From Anastatus disparis (taxonomy: Eukaryota; Arthropoda; Insecta; Hymenoptera; Eupelmidae): a DNA stretch of 64,000 nucleotides. The translations under genes and the position numbers were made by a program. The notes under the pieces are model-generated. The model was not told the origin of the DNA. It ran no database searches and saw only the letters and a program-made list of their open reading frames with translations. How positions within the stretch are numbered: position 1 is the stretch's first letter; every line of letters begins with the position of its first letter. Of the stretch, positions 9,641-21,300 are shown in pieces. The stretch spans positions 2,236,501 through 2,300,500 of the forward strand of contig JAFFSR010000353.1 of the NCBI GenBank assembly GCA_017163975.1. The letters are read 5' to 3'.

Positions 9641-10200
9641 TTGCACTTTATTTATTTGCGTTTAATATTTTATTTATTTATTTATTTATTTATGCACTTT
9701 TATTTGATTTATCAATATCATTTATGCGCTTATATTTTATTATATTGTTTATTTTATTTACTTTATATGCTATGCGCTTTGAATATATTTATTTATTTAT
9801 TCGATATATTTATCTCTTTATTTGATTGCACTTGTATATTATATTTTATTTTTATTATATTTGAATTATTTATGCACTTTGTATATTATATTTTATTTTT
9901 ATTATATTTGAATTATTTATGCACTTTGTATATTTTATTTCATTTATTTAATTTCACTTTATTTATTTTATTTGTTTGCACTTTATATTTTATTTCATTT
10001 ATGTATATTCACTTCATATATTTTATTTTATTTATGTATTTTCACTTTGTATCATTTATTTTATATATTTGCACTTTATGTTTTATTTCATTTATATATT
10101 TTCACTTTATATATTCTATTTTATTTATGTATTTTCACTTTATATGATTTATTTTATTACACTTTATTGTGCTTTTGAATTTATTTAATTGACTGCCCTT
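9641..10200. repeat. Degenerate tandem repeat of T-rich units (TTTGCACTTTATATTTTATT-like)
   Basis: Units containing a GCACTTT or TTCACTTT core followed by TATATTTTATTT recur every 20-50 bp. A longer unit around TTGAATTATTTATGCACTTT is duplicated almost exactly near 9860-9930. The plus-strand open frames across it (Phe/Tyr/Ile/Leu only) are artefacts of the repeat, not genes. The array ends in a TA run at 10201-10214, where the next element is inserted. Confidence 0.75.
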
Positions 10201-10920
10201 TATATATATATATACACTGAGAAAAAAATTTAGTTGAGTTAATGAAATAAATTTAGTTATTAAATATTTTGTTGAAAAATTAATTTTGATTGAAGTAATA
10301 TGCAAGGTTATCAAATCACTGAAATATTTAGTTGGGATAAAAAAAATTAATACCTAAGTTAAAAAAAAATAAATATTTTTTTAAAATAAAGAAAAATTTA
10401 TTGTTTTGGTTAAATTATTCGATTGATTTAATCAAATCAATTTCATTAAGGCAGCTGATAAAATTTTATAAAATATTTATTTGTAACAATAGAATATGTT
10501 TGTAAATTATCTATATATTTTGTTACAGTAATTAAATATTTATTTTAGTAAATCGTTTGTAAAATTAACAAAATCTTTAATAACAATAAAAAAATATTGA
10601 TCAATCATCAATATAATATTTGCTTGAATTAACGGTCATCCGATTAAGTTAAAGAAGCTTATATTGTAAATAAATGCTTCACTAAGTTAATAAAATTGTC
10701 ATTTAATTAATAATATATGTGATTGTATAAAAAAAATATTTTGTTGTATATAACACATAAAATTTGATCAGCATTTCAATAAAAATTACAATTAATTTAA
10801 AGAAATAGGTTCCTTAAAATCAACAAATCCATTTTCAATGAATTTACAAAAAGAAAACCAATAAATTATTTTTTTAAAGTCAAGAAAGGTGCAACGTAAA
10901 ATCAGATATTAAATTTTTTT

Positions 10921-11400
10921 TAAAGATATATTTATTAAACCGAATATATTTATTCTATTATTTCTATCAAGTTGTTATTGAAACAAGAATATATTTCACT
11001 GATTTAATTATATTTTATATTAACACTTCCATTAAATTACTTTAATGTTTAATAATATATTTGATTATCTTAATGAAATATTTATTAAACCAAATATATT
11101 TATTTTATTATTTCTATCAAATTGTTATTGAATCAAGAATATATTTCACTGATTTAATTATATTTTATATTAACACTTCCATTAAATTACTTTAATGTTT
11201 AATAATATATTTGATTATCTTAAAGAAATATTTATTAAACCAAATATATTTATTTTATTATTTCTATCAAGTAGTTATTGAAACAAGAATAAATTTCACT
11301 GATTTAATTATATTTTATATTAACACTTCCATTGAGTTACTTTAATGTTTAATAATATATTTGATTATCTTAATGAAATATTTATTAAACCAAATATATT
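10921..11400. repeat. Tandem repeat, 150-bp period, inside the 3.3-kb element
   Basis: TTTATTAAAC recurs at 10931, 11081, 11231 and 11381, exactly 150 bp apart. The intervening sequence is nearly identical in three copies (ending TTTAATGTTTAATAATATAT, then TTGATTATCTTAA). A more diverged partial copy continues to about 11570. The near-identity implies recent unit amplification or homogenisation compared with the rest of the element. Confidence 0.9.
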
Positions 11401-12840
11401 TATTTTATTATTATTCTAACGTATTTATTCTATTATTTTTATCAAATTTTGATTAAAAGAAAAATATATTACATTGATTCAATTAATTATTATATCACCT
11501 CTATTAAATTACTTTACTGTTCAATAATATATTTAATTATATTAATGAAATATTTAATAATTTCAAGATTATTGTTTTATTCTTTCAATAAATTTTGAAT
11601 AGTAACAAAAAGATATTTCATTGTTTCAATTAAATATTGTATGACTTATATTAAATTATTTCACTGGTCAATGAAATACCTAATCATTTTAATTCAATAT
11701 TTAGTTGCTTTGATGAATGCGTTTTTTCTCTTTATGAAATATATGATTGATTCTATGAAATATCTCATTGTCTTTTAATCAAATAATTTCATTGCTATAT
11801 TATAATTAATTGGATGCATTAAATTAATTAAATTTTTAATTGATTCAAATATTTGATTTATTTTGTTCTATAAAATTATTTTATTACTTTTATTATTTAA
11901 TTATATTGCGTCTATGAAATCGGTGATTAATTGAATTAATTATTATTTTTAACAATTAAATATTTTATTATTTATGTTCCAATTAAATATTTTGTTGTAT
12001 TAATTAATTTCTTTATCAGACCGATTAAATAATTATTTGATTATCTTAATGAAATATTTATTAAAACAATCAATTATTATTTAATAACATATTTACTAAA
12101 TCAAATGAAATATAATGTTAAAATTAATATTTAATATTCTTGAAAAATATTTTTTTGTATAAGTTACCATCCTTTATACTCAAACAAACTCATGTTTTAA
12201 ATACGTGTCGTGCTAAGTGAATAACTTAGCAAAATATGTACTAAAGTTAATAAAAATTACAGAGAAATCTGATTAAATACTTGTTAAAATCAAGTAAATC
12301 CACTATTTGATTCATCTACATAATTTATTTCATTCAAATAACACATATTTGAACTAAAAGAAACATTTATTGTTTTAACAAAATTATTTAGTTCGATGGT
12401 TTGATGATACTACCGCTTGGTGGCGTCGTTAATTTTCGATCTCGCAAGCGGTAAGAGGGCCTCCAAGTTGATATATAAGGAAGTTAAAAATCCAAAATAA
12501 TACGTAAATTGTAATGCGAACGAAATTTATGTTAGATTTACTGCGCGTGCGATCACTGTATAAAGCATACTAATGTTAGTATGTTAATAATTGTTATTCT
12601 TTACCATATAAATAAATGTAATTATATTCACCTGTCCTTCAATGAGAGTCATCAATTCATTGATGTTAATAAATAAATATAAATCACTGAAAGCAAATAC
12701 TGTTGATTAAAGACAGTATTTGTTCGATTAAAATATCTATAAATCGAATTAATTAAATATTTCTTTACTTTGAAGAAATATTTTATTTGTGAAACCGAAT
12801 AATCTATCAATGTCTTTATATTAATAAAATTTTTTGTTAA

Positions 12841-13480
12841 GACAATGAATTAATTTTATTAAATCAATTTTTGCAATATTCAATAAATTAAACTTTTATT
12901 TGAAAATATAAAATATTGAACTAATTTAATTTCAATATAGCATTATTATGATGAAATAATTAATTAGAAAAACAAATGGACATTTTAATTGATAATTTTT
13001 TTTGTTAAAACAATGAATTAATTTTATTGAATCAATCTTCGCGACATTTAATAAGTCAAATATTTAATTGAAAATACAAAATATTATTTGATTTAATTCC
13101 AATATGTATATTAATGTAATGAAATAATCAATTAGAAAAACAAATAGGCATTTTAATTGATAAAATTTTTTATAAAAACAATGAATTAATTTTATTGAAT
13201 CAATCTTCGCGACATTTAGTAAATCAAATATTTATTTGAAAATACAAAATATTATTTGATTCAGTTACTATATGCATATTGATGTAATGAAATAAGCAAT
13301 TAGAAAAACAAATATGCATTTGAATTAATAACACATTTTTTTAAAACAATAAATTAATTTTATTCAACCAATATTTGTGATGTTTAGTAGAATCAAATAT
13401 TTATTTTAAAAAATGAAATATTTATTTGACTCAATTAAAATATTTGTATTAATGTAACAAAATATTTTATGTGCCGCCCG
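12841..13480. repeat. Tandem repeat, about 168-bp period, inside the 3.3-kb element
   Basis: CAATGAATTAATTTTATT-like blocks start at 12843, 13011, 13179 and 13348 (steps of 168, 168 and 169 bp), each followed by an AATCAATCTTCGCGACATTT-like segment and GAAAATACAAAATATT. The two middle copies are the most alike, while the first and last are diverged. The array is unrelated in sequence to the 150-bp array on the left side. Confidence 0.85.
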
Positions 13481-13544
13481 CACCTAAGGGATTTCATTGA
13501 TTCAATTAAGCCTTACTTAATCCAACTAAATTTTTTTCTCAGTG

Positions 13545-14764
13545 TATGTTATTTCTCACTTCTGATTAGATATGATATTTTTATATTAATAATCTTCAAG
13601 TATATTTAATACGATCCTTCAATTAAAAATTTGTACCGGAACCAAAATGTTAAGTCCTGGCTTTACACCAAGACGGAGTTAATGATTGATTATGTTGATG
13701 TTATGAGGAAAATATATTTAATTAAATAAAAGAATAAAGTTTGATTTTAAAATATTTAATTTGAAAGTTAAGTCTAGTGATAGAAAAGCTCTACCAATTT
13801 TAATTGTTATGAATCGTTCTCACGATTAAATATACTTGAATTGAAATAATGTAGATCAAAATATAATTGTAAGAATCTTACCTTAATTCGGCTAAGTAGA
13901 TACAGGCAGACAGTAAATAAGTACACTTGATTTTAATATTTTAATTATAGAGTTTTATTTGTTACTTTTATAATAAACTGAAGATAGTGCGCGAATATTT
14001 GAATAATTTCATAGTGCGAGAAATATAGTTAATAATTGTATCTTTGAAGTGCTTTGTAAAAATTCTTTGATAAAGTGCTTTGGAAAAGTGTCTGCTTTAA
14101 AGTGCTTATTGAAGTCCTCCTCTTTCTTGATTTGATCTGTCTTTTTATATTGATGATCCCTGCCTTGTTTAAGAATTTGAATTGGTGTCAACTGATGGAG
14201 CAATGCTTATTCTGCATTTTGACTTTTATTGAATGATATGGTTAACGTGGTAAATCTGGTTTGTGTAGTCTTCGTAATTGTACTTACTTTGCTAATTCTG
14301 AAAATCACATTGCACTTGGTTTCTTAACAAATGACTTACTTTTACAATATGCTTGCTAAGGTAAATTAGCTGATTGATCAATAACTGCATATTTTTGGAA
14401 TGATAAATTTTAAAATAAAAGATACGTCGTGACGTAACAATAATATCGAAATTCAAGTATAACTGAGTGAATAAAATCAATCCCTAAAATAACAATAAAT
14501 TATTTTAATTTTAAAACAACTCAATACATTTCTGATAAAATTATGATATTATTTTGTGTTCTTATAACGACATTTAATTCATTTCAAATAAACGTTAAGA
14601 AATGCTAATGTTATTATGTTCATTTTACGATTGTTTAAAGACCTTCAATTAAAAAGATAATGTAATTTTAATAAAAGCCCATAAAAAAATACACATTATT
14701 CATATAGTTTGCAGTAATGTTGCTTTTAACAAAGGCAATGAATGTATATACTATATTCAACTGA
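13545..14764. other. AT-rich spacer without recognisable genes
   Basis: I see no supported gene or repeat here. Short open frames at 14009-14203 and 14292-14480 on the minus strand lack any family signature or codon pattern suggesting a gene. Confidence 0.5.
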
Positions 14765-15428
14765 CTAGGAGAGGCCCAGGTCTCCGGATCACGGATTTTG
14801 CTCAAACTTTGGGAGAAGTTTCTAGGTGTCAAAATATGAAGAAAACCAGAATTTTGGACCCTAACGCTTAAAATTTCCCTAGTTATAGGTAATTGAAGAA
14901 AATCACTGAAAAAGTTACTAGATTTCCAAACACCTATAGCTCTTTAGCATTAACAGTTACAAGCTTAAAACCATTTTCGAATAATAGTTGACCTCAAATC
15001 CTTTTAAAATAGTGCTTGTAGCATATCAAAATATTATTTTTTCCCAACGTTACAGCGCTATAAGATTTTAACGTGAATTTCCTTTTAATAACATTAATTA
15101 ATAATAAATGCTAAAATGTAGTACAATTTTTATAACACTGTAGCTATAGGAAAAAATAATATTTTGATATACTGTAGGTGCTATTTCGAAAGGATTTGAG
15201 CTCAGCTTTCATTTAAAAACAATTACAAGTGTCTAGTTGTTAATGCTAAAAAACTATAGGCGTTTGAGAATCTAGTAACTTTTTTAGTGATTTTCTCTGA
15301 TTGCCTATAACTAGGAAAATTTTGAGCGTTAGGGTCTAAAATTCTGGTTTTCTCCATATTTTGACACCTAGAAACTTATCCTAAAGTTTGAGCAAAATCC
15401 GTGATCTGGAGGCCTGGGCCTCTCCTAG
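14765..15428. mobile_element. Foldback MITE family 1, copy A (664 bp)
   Basis: The element is almost wholly palindromic. It starts CTAGGAGAGGCCCAGG, continues through a TCCGGATCACGGATTTTGCT block, and ends with the reverse complement (CCTGGGCCTCTCCTAG). Arms are about 300 bp. The flanks read ACTGA on the left and TGTGT on the right. Five other full or partial copies occur in this window (20121, 22579, 35780, 36532 and 61963). No coding capacity. Confidence 0.85.
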
Positions 15429-16535
15429 TGTGTGTAGACATTACAATTCTTGTTATGATGCGTGTTTTTGTGGTAAATAAAGAAAAAGAGGGATAAAAAG
15501 AGAAAGAAAGAGCGAGAGAGAAAGAATATAAGCGAAGCAGAGATATAAAGAGATTGAAAAGGACGAGATGCTGAAGCACAAAGTTATGCTACAGCGAATT
15601 TCAAACAGTGACGACCTTCAGAAATATAATAGAAAAAACATTTAAACGGTAAAAGATACATTGCGGTTCAAAGGAAATAATGTAACACAATTGAACTTAA
15701 TGTTTTTAATAAAAATGCTATGGTAAGTTACATGATTATTCTAAAATTGTAATAAATTCATTAATATAAGTTTTTTTAACTGTAGAGGGAATGTAAATTT
15801 TAAATAAATATTTTTTCAATTTTGTATTAAAATTTCATGATACTCGCACATGCGCGCGCGTGTGTGTTTGTGGTAGAGACAAATGAAAGCAAAGAAACAT
15901 TACTTTTAAAAGTAATATAAAAAATATTTAAACATAAACAATAATAATAATAAAATAATTATGAACATTAAAAAATAACTTACTCAGATAATAATATATT
16001 TTTGTATTTTGCCTTGATAAAATTAAAATTGCTGTAACATGGTCTGGAGTGATATCCAATGAATGCAGAAATAGTTTCAGGAACTTTAATGTCGGCATAC
16101 TGTATACCAGCTTTCTTCCTTATTTGTAGTGAATTTTTACACTTTACAATGTTGCTTCTGTAAATAATTTAACAACACCACCTCCTTCACACAAAAACAA
16201 GTTTTTTCTTTTTCTTGTTCCTTCTCCGTGTTGCTCGGGTGAACGCTCTATACTAGTATTATAGAGAATAAAAAGACGCTATACTGAAAACGGAGGAAAA
16301 AGTCTTAATCAGTCACTTTACAAAATGTATAAAATATAGTCTATGTACAAAATACGGTCACTGTATAAAGCAACTTTTAAATCCATACTAGGCGGGCTTT
16401 TTCAAATAAAATGAAGCCAACCTTGGGTTATAAGTAGGGACAACATCAAAGATAGCTATTTTCAAATACAATAATATTATAGATATTTAAAAATATAATT
16501 ATTTTTAGTTAAATTAATAAATTAATACATAATTT
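15429..16535. other. Spacer with purine-rich and CA/CG-rich microsatellites
   Basis: This stretch has a purine-rich tract (GAGAAAGAAAGAGCGAGAGA type, about 15478-15560) and a short CG/TG run (about 15848-15872). No gene is supported. Confidence 0.5.
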
Positions 16536-17260
16536 ATCCATTACAATTGGGCAAAAGCAATTTTTTAACGAAAAAATTTGTTTCTGTGTGTAATATAGAT
16601 GTTTCTACCTTCACAAATCGTCTGCCATTTAATATTTCATCTATTTTACAACTAAATATTATAAGGAGAAAATGGCAGACTGTAAAAAATTGGTCCAGCA
16701 TTAACATTTTTTTGCAAAATACTAACAAATTTCAAGTGTAAGTAATATTTGTCTGCTATTATTTTTATTCTTTTAAATTGTTAATTATTCATTAAACCAA
16801 GTTTGAAACTGTAAAAAATTGTTCCCAGTCATTATAAACAATTTGCTAACTAAACGATTTGTTTAAAAAACTTATATACTTGCAAAACATCTGCCTTTTA
16901 AAATTTCGTTTTCTTTATATTAAAATCAGTCTAAATTATGCTTGGCAGACTATAAAAAATTGTTCTATGTTACACGATATTCTTCGTTAATTAATATAAG
17001 TATGCTTTACTTATGTAATCAAGAAAAACGTCTGACTATAATTTTGTACTTCATTTTTCAATTTTGCCTTGTGTTCTGATTAATGGGAGACTGTAAAAAG
17101 TTGATCCAAGAATCTATTTTTTTTTTGCAAACTAAAATTAATGTTTAATTATTAAGTAACACGTTACCCATTTTCTAAATGACTTTAATCTATAGCTTAT
17201 GCCCATAAATATGCCCCCTTTAAAAGGCAACCCGTAAAAAATTCATCCCTTTTTTCTGTC
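16536..17260. repeat. Degenerate tandem repeat, about 140-bp period, with GTAAAAAATTG core
   Basis: An AGACTGTAAAAAATTGGTCC-like block recurs at about 16675, 16805, 16945, 17087 and 17232. Each is preceded, roughly 60-90 bp earlier, by a variant of CATCTGCCATTT/CGTCTGACTAT. Units are strongly diverged, so this is an old array. The overlapping opposite ORFs of 64 codons at 16534-16741 are probably chance. Confidence 0.55.
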
Positions 17261-17766
17261 ATGTGCGTCCGGTCTATAAGTTGTTCAGAGTAATGTTATG
17301 AAATATTTGATTTTTTTTTTAAACTAGAACATACAATGAAATACTTTCCTTATGCTACGAAAACTATATGACGTTCTATAATACTAAATAAATCTAATTT
17401 TAATGTTCCTGAGCTAGTACTGCGTCGTATCATTAACAAATTTACAAATAGTATAAGAGAATGTTTCCTTTATTAATTTTAGTGAAGTGTTTTGAAAATG
17501 CATGCTTCGGATCCATATAAATAATTTTACCAGTGTTATGCCATATGTTATACCAGTTATGTTTTTCCAGCTCTCAATTAATAAGAAACAGTTAAGGTGA
17601 TTCGTTTTTTGATGAAATCATTATTCATATTGCAAAAAATGTAGAAAAAATTGAATTCTTTATAAAATTTTGTATAAAATGGCAAATCTATTTTTTCAAT
17701 AAGTTACTTAAAGAATGCTCTTTTTTCAATCAATATTTTTAAATAAATTATTTCATATACGAAATA

Positions 17767-17995
17767 ATTAAAAATATTAATAAATAAATAATAGTGATGT
17801 TTACAATACTATAGATCAATTTTATCTTTATAAACATATATCAATATATAATATAAATTATAACATCATTAAATACCTCAGTTTTATCTATTTATTGTAA
17901 TTTATTGTAAATTTTATAAACTAAATTATAAATAAATAAAACTATACTATTATAAAATAAACGTCACTATTATTTATTTATCAATATTTGTAATT
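17767..17995. repeat. Small foldback element (about 230 bp)
   Basis: AAATATTAATAAATAAATAA followed by TAGTGATGTTTA on the left is matched in reverse complement by AACGTCACTATTATTTATTT and onwards on the right. Arms are about 60 bp with mismatches, around an AT-rich centre. It is consistent with a MITE or hairpin repeat. No clear target duplication. Confidence 0.5.
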
Positions 17996-18144
17996 GCTAC
18001 CTATAAAGAATAATTTATTTTTTTTTTAATTTTCATTGAAAAAAACGAGCATACTTGTGAAAAATTAGATTTTAAAATTATTAGAAAAATACAAAATCTA
18101 AAAAAAAATAAACATAAAATGGAATAAAAAATATTAAAACAATT

Positions 18145-18237
18145 AAAAAAAATAAAAAAAAGTGACCATAGCCGAGGGTTGAACACGCGTACTCATAAGG
18201 AAAAGCGCGAACGTTACGCACTAGACCAACGCTACTT
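18145..18237 (-). repeat. tRNA-like sequence (SINE head or tRNA pseudogene) with T-run terminator
   Basis: The minus strand reads GCGTTGGTCTAGTGCGTAAC (A-box-like), then a degraded anticodon arm, then GTGTTCAACCCTCGG (B-box-like), then T8 and T8 runs that would stop RNA polymerase III. The arms do not form a canonical cloverleaf by eye, so it is more likely a SINE head or tRNA relic than a working tRNA gene. Confidence 0.45.
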
Positions 18238-18439
18238 TGAAACATTTCTAGCGTAAAATCGTACATGCTCATTTGCCCCCCAGCTGTTTAAAATAATTAA
18301 ATTTTTAGTTGAAAATTAATTATTAATAGTTACAAAGTTTAACAGAATATATTTATAATGTCTCTTCGCTCATAAAAAAAGAAAAGAAAAGAAAAAAAAA
18401 CATTCACGCAACGAAAATACGTTAACAAAATTTGCGACA

Positions 18440-19348
18440 TGATTTTGGATATAGACCAGCCGTGTTTGCTCGCGTTGCCACCCAAAAGAGGAGGCGACTC
18501 GAGCAAACAAAATTATGAGAGTGGGTAGTCATCGAAGTATACCACGCGAGTCATCAGTGAATGCCGTTCATGCTTTATTTACTTCGTATACCATCTTTTT
18601 TATCATAAGGTAATCCAATACTGATAGAGCTTCTCATGCCTGTCATAGTTGTATCAATATTTCATATACTCGCGTAGATGGCAGTTTGCATGCTCTAGTA
18701 GCATAAATTTTTTCTTCGTGTATTATTTCTAGTACATAAAACAAGGCAAATCAGGGAAAAACTAAGTAAATAAATTTTTCTAATTAATAGAAAAACATTA
18801 AGAGGAGACACGTATCTCCGTCCTTTTCTAATCGAAGAATTAATTTTTAGCAAAAACTATAAACTTTAACAAAAAACAAAGAGAAAGCCGCATCTCGTCT
18901 CGAAAAAAGCAAAATTTCCTTCGATAAGAGAGAATTAATTTTATTGCTTCGTTTTCAAAAAAACCTTGAAAAACCAAATTGCTTACCTTAACCTCTATGT
19001 TTTAAGTTTTTCAAGGTTTTTTTGAAAACGAAACGATAACATTGATTCTTCATTATCATATATCAAAATATTGTTTTTTTTTATATGAGATGCGGCTTTC
19101 CCTTCATTTTTTGCTAAAATTATTAATTTTTGTAAAATAATCAATCAGAAAAGGACAGATATACTCAACCTTCTCTTAACTTATAACAAATAATTTATTT
19201 TTCAGTTTTAGTCGAGAGCTCATAGAATTGAGACGTTTGTTTACGGCTCTCCTATATTCGAGTGAGTGCTTGATAAGTGTGCGTACAGCGAGTTCAAATT
19301 TGAGGATCTACATGCTCTTGCATGTGACCCTGCGTTTAATAAAGAACA
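18440..19348 (+). promoter_or_regulatory. Putative 5' leader of LINE-1, interrupted by a TTAA-flanked MITE
   Basis: Two GC-richer islands (about 18440-18720 and 19205-19340) precede ORF1 of LINE-1. Their composition resembles the stretch ahead of LINE-2 (26520-26950). They probably represent the 5' untranslated region/internal promoter, but no defined promoter element was identified. Confidence 0.35.
18802..19175. mobile_element. TTAA-flanked foldback MITE (374 bp), piggyBac-like
   Basis: It is flanked by TTAA at 18798-18801 and 19176-19179. The left arm starts GAGGAGACACGTATCTCC and the right arm ends CAACCTTCTC. TCCTTTTCTAATCGA pairs with TCAATCAGAAAAGGA, and an inner GCCGCATCTC/GAGATGCGGC pair and a TTTTCAAAAAAACCTTGAAA palindrome follow. 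Length and end sequence (GRGGAGACAC) match the 370-bp MITE at 29390. TTAA duplication is the hallmark of piggyBac-type transposition. Confidence 0.75.
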
Positions 19349-21300
19349 ATGAGTGCCGATGCAGGCGTTGCATCACCAAACAGGCTGTCCACTGAGTATA
19401 GTGGTCAACCCACCCAAGTGGACGATCCTCTAGTTCATAATAAAAGTGCAGGTAGTCCAGTTTACCAAGTTAATAATTCTATGCAAATACAAGCAGTACA
19501 AACTGCGCTAGCGCAATTCAAAATGGCATAATTCCCGAAAAAAATCGAGGAGTTATTCTGGAATGCAGGGAAAGTTTTCAATTAAGTGAATACGTCATAG
19601 CATCAGGCAATATAGTAAAACCCAAGAATGTTTTGTTTACCTCAAGAATGCCAAATAAGAGAGTTCTTATATATCTGAGTAACAAGGAAATCGTAGAGGA
19701 ATTTCCCAGCGCAAACAAAATAGTCAATATCAATAATACGCCTATTCAAGTAAGACCGCTGATTATGAAGCATCAACGTATAATCATTTCAAGCGTCTCA
19801 CCAATTATCCCGCATTCCTTTCTCGAAAAGTATATAGATTCTTTTAATATACGCCGCGAATCTTCGGTCAGTTTCTTCAAGGCTATACCCAACAATGAAT
19901 ACAGTCACGTGCTTAGCTTCAGAAGACAATTATGCATTAACCCAGAAGACAAACAATCTTCCTCCATCTAAAAGACTCACACATGATGAAACAACTTATA
20001 CGATTTTCTTCTCTACGGACACATTAAAATGTTTTATATGCAAAGCCGAGAGGCATTCAGCTGAAAACTGCACCACTGTCAGCATATACTTTTATAATTT
20101 CCCAAGTCTTCCTACACTAACCAGGAGAGTGTCTGAGTTGCGGGTCACAGATTTTGATGAAACTTCGGGATAAGTATTTAGGTACCAAAATATGAGTAAA
20201 GCCACAGCGGTACGGTCTAACGCTTCGAAAAAGTGAATTTATGGACGATTATAGTCTTATTTTCAGAAAAATATTAAAAAGAACTCCTAATTGAAGTGTA
20301 AATAATTCTGGCTGGAAATGTCTTTAATAAATCGACAATAACTAATATTAAAGCAGAGAAAGCAAGCGTTAATTTGCTAGTTTCGGAATCAAAAAATAAT
20401 AATTAGAACTAAAGTTATGCTTGTTTAAAGTTGAGCAGTAAGAAAGTACCAAAAATAATCTCAATTTTGAAGGATGGTGATTTTTAGTACTTTTTTGATG
20501 CATAACTTTAGTTCTAATTATTATTTTTTGATTCCGAAACTAGCAAATTAACGCTTGCTTTCTCTGCTTTAATATTAGTTATTGTCGATTTATTAAAGAC
20601 ATTTCTAGACAGAATTATTTACACTTCAATAAGGAGTTCTTTTTTCATATTTTTCCGAAAATAAGACTATAATCGTCCATAAATTCCGTTTTTCGAAGCG
20701 TTAGACCGTATCGCTCTGGCTCTACTCATATTTTGGTACCTAAATACTTATCCCAAAGTTTCATCAAGATCTGTGACCCGCAACTCAGACACTCTCCTGG
20801 CAAGTATAAATAATGACATAATTAATGAGCACAACAACCAAGGCGTGGACCCTCAAAACATTCCTCCGGCTCTAACTAAAAAAAGGGGTACTCTCAGATT
20901 GAACCCAGCTTAGCAAGTTCCCAATCTACAAAATAGGACTTCATAATGTTGATGAAGTCTGCACCCAAAAAAAACAAACCTTACCACACTGACCGAAAAT
21001 CAAGATATCAAAGAAAAAGGCAAAAAGAATTAAAAAAAGGAAAATAATACAAGAAGAAAAAAGTCTAGACGTGCTGCTTGAACCTATTAAGACAACACTG
21101 GATAACAATAAAACAGACATAAAATTTTTAGAATTTAAAAGTTTCTAGACGGTATCAATTCACTGATCACGCTTATGTGCGATTTTCTCCCCCTCCTAAA
21201 GGAACGCTCCATTAAAGCTTTCTTTACTCAAACTATGAATAAACTCAAAGGAGAACAAATACAATATACAGACACATCTTCTACAGAAGAATAATCGTAT
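19349..21300 (+). pseudogene. LINE-1 ORF1 (gag-like, CCHC knuckle), frameshifted and interrupted
   Basis: ORF1 of an I-type non-LTR retrotransposon. It begins at ATG 19349, runs about 60 codons, then continues in another frame through about 19540-19970 (..LECRESFQLSEYVIASGN..). It then shifts again into the frame with a CCHC knuckle, CFICKAERHSAENC, near 20030. It is split by MITE copy B (20121-20800) and resumes after it in fragments to about 21290, with lysine-rich text and several stops. ORF1 proteins of this group bind LINE RNA. The segment around 19690-19950 aligns by eye with LINE-2 ORF1 at 28390-28560, so the two LINEs are related. Confidence 0.75.
20121..20800. mobile_element. Foldback MITE family 1, copy B (680 bp, divergent subfamily)
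   Basis: It starts CCAGGAGAGTGTCTGAG and ends with the reverse complement (CTCAGACACTCTCCTGG). The long arms include TTTTGATGAAACTTCGGGAT and TCTAACGCTTCGAAAAA. Flanks are ACTAA and CAAGT. It is inserted in ORF1 of LINE-1 shortly after the zinc-knuckle codons. Its left half matches copy D at 35780, and both differ from A, E and F beyond the first 60 bp. Confidence 0.85.

Larger units (their letters stand above)
10215..13544. mobile_element. 3.3-kb non-coding element with 22-bp perfect terminal inverted repeats, TA-flanked
   Basis: The left end (10215-10236) begins CACTGAGAAAAAAATTTAG, and the right end (13523-13544) is its exact reverse complement over 22 bp. Both sides are flanked by TA (10213-10214 and 13545-13546), consistent with a TA target duplication. 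The interior has no coding capacity. It is very AT-rich and carries two separate tandem arrays plus a short GC-richer centre (about 12395-12560). It looks like a non-autonomous DNA transposon. TA flanks and a CA-start would fit Tc1/mariner-like mobilisation, but no transposase is present to prove the superfamily. Confidence 0.75.

Noticed and set aside
9641..10190. Three overlapping plus-strand ORFs (68-168 codons) rich in Phe, Tyr, Leu and Ile
   Set aside because: They are translations of the T-rich tandem repeat in different frames, with no domain or codon-use signal.
10921..13480. CRISPR-like repeat array
   Set aside because: Units are 150-168 bp, contiguous and without unique spacers. 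The setting is eukaryotic.
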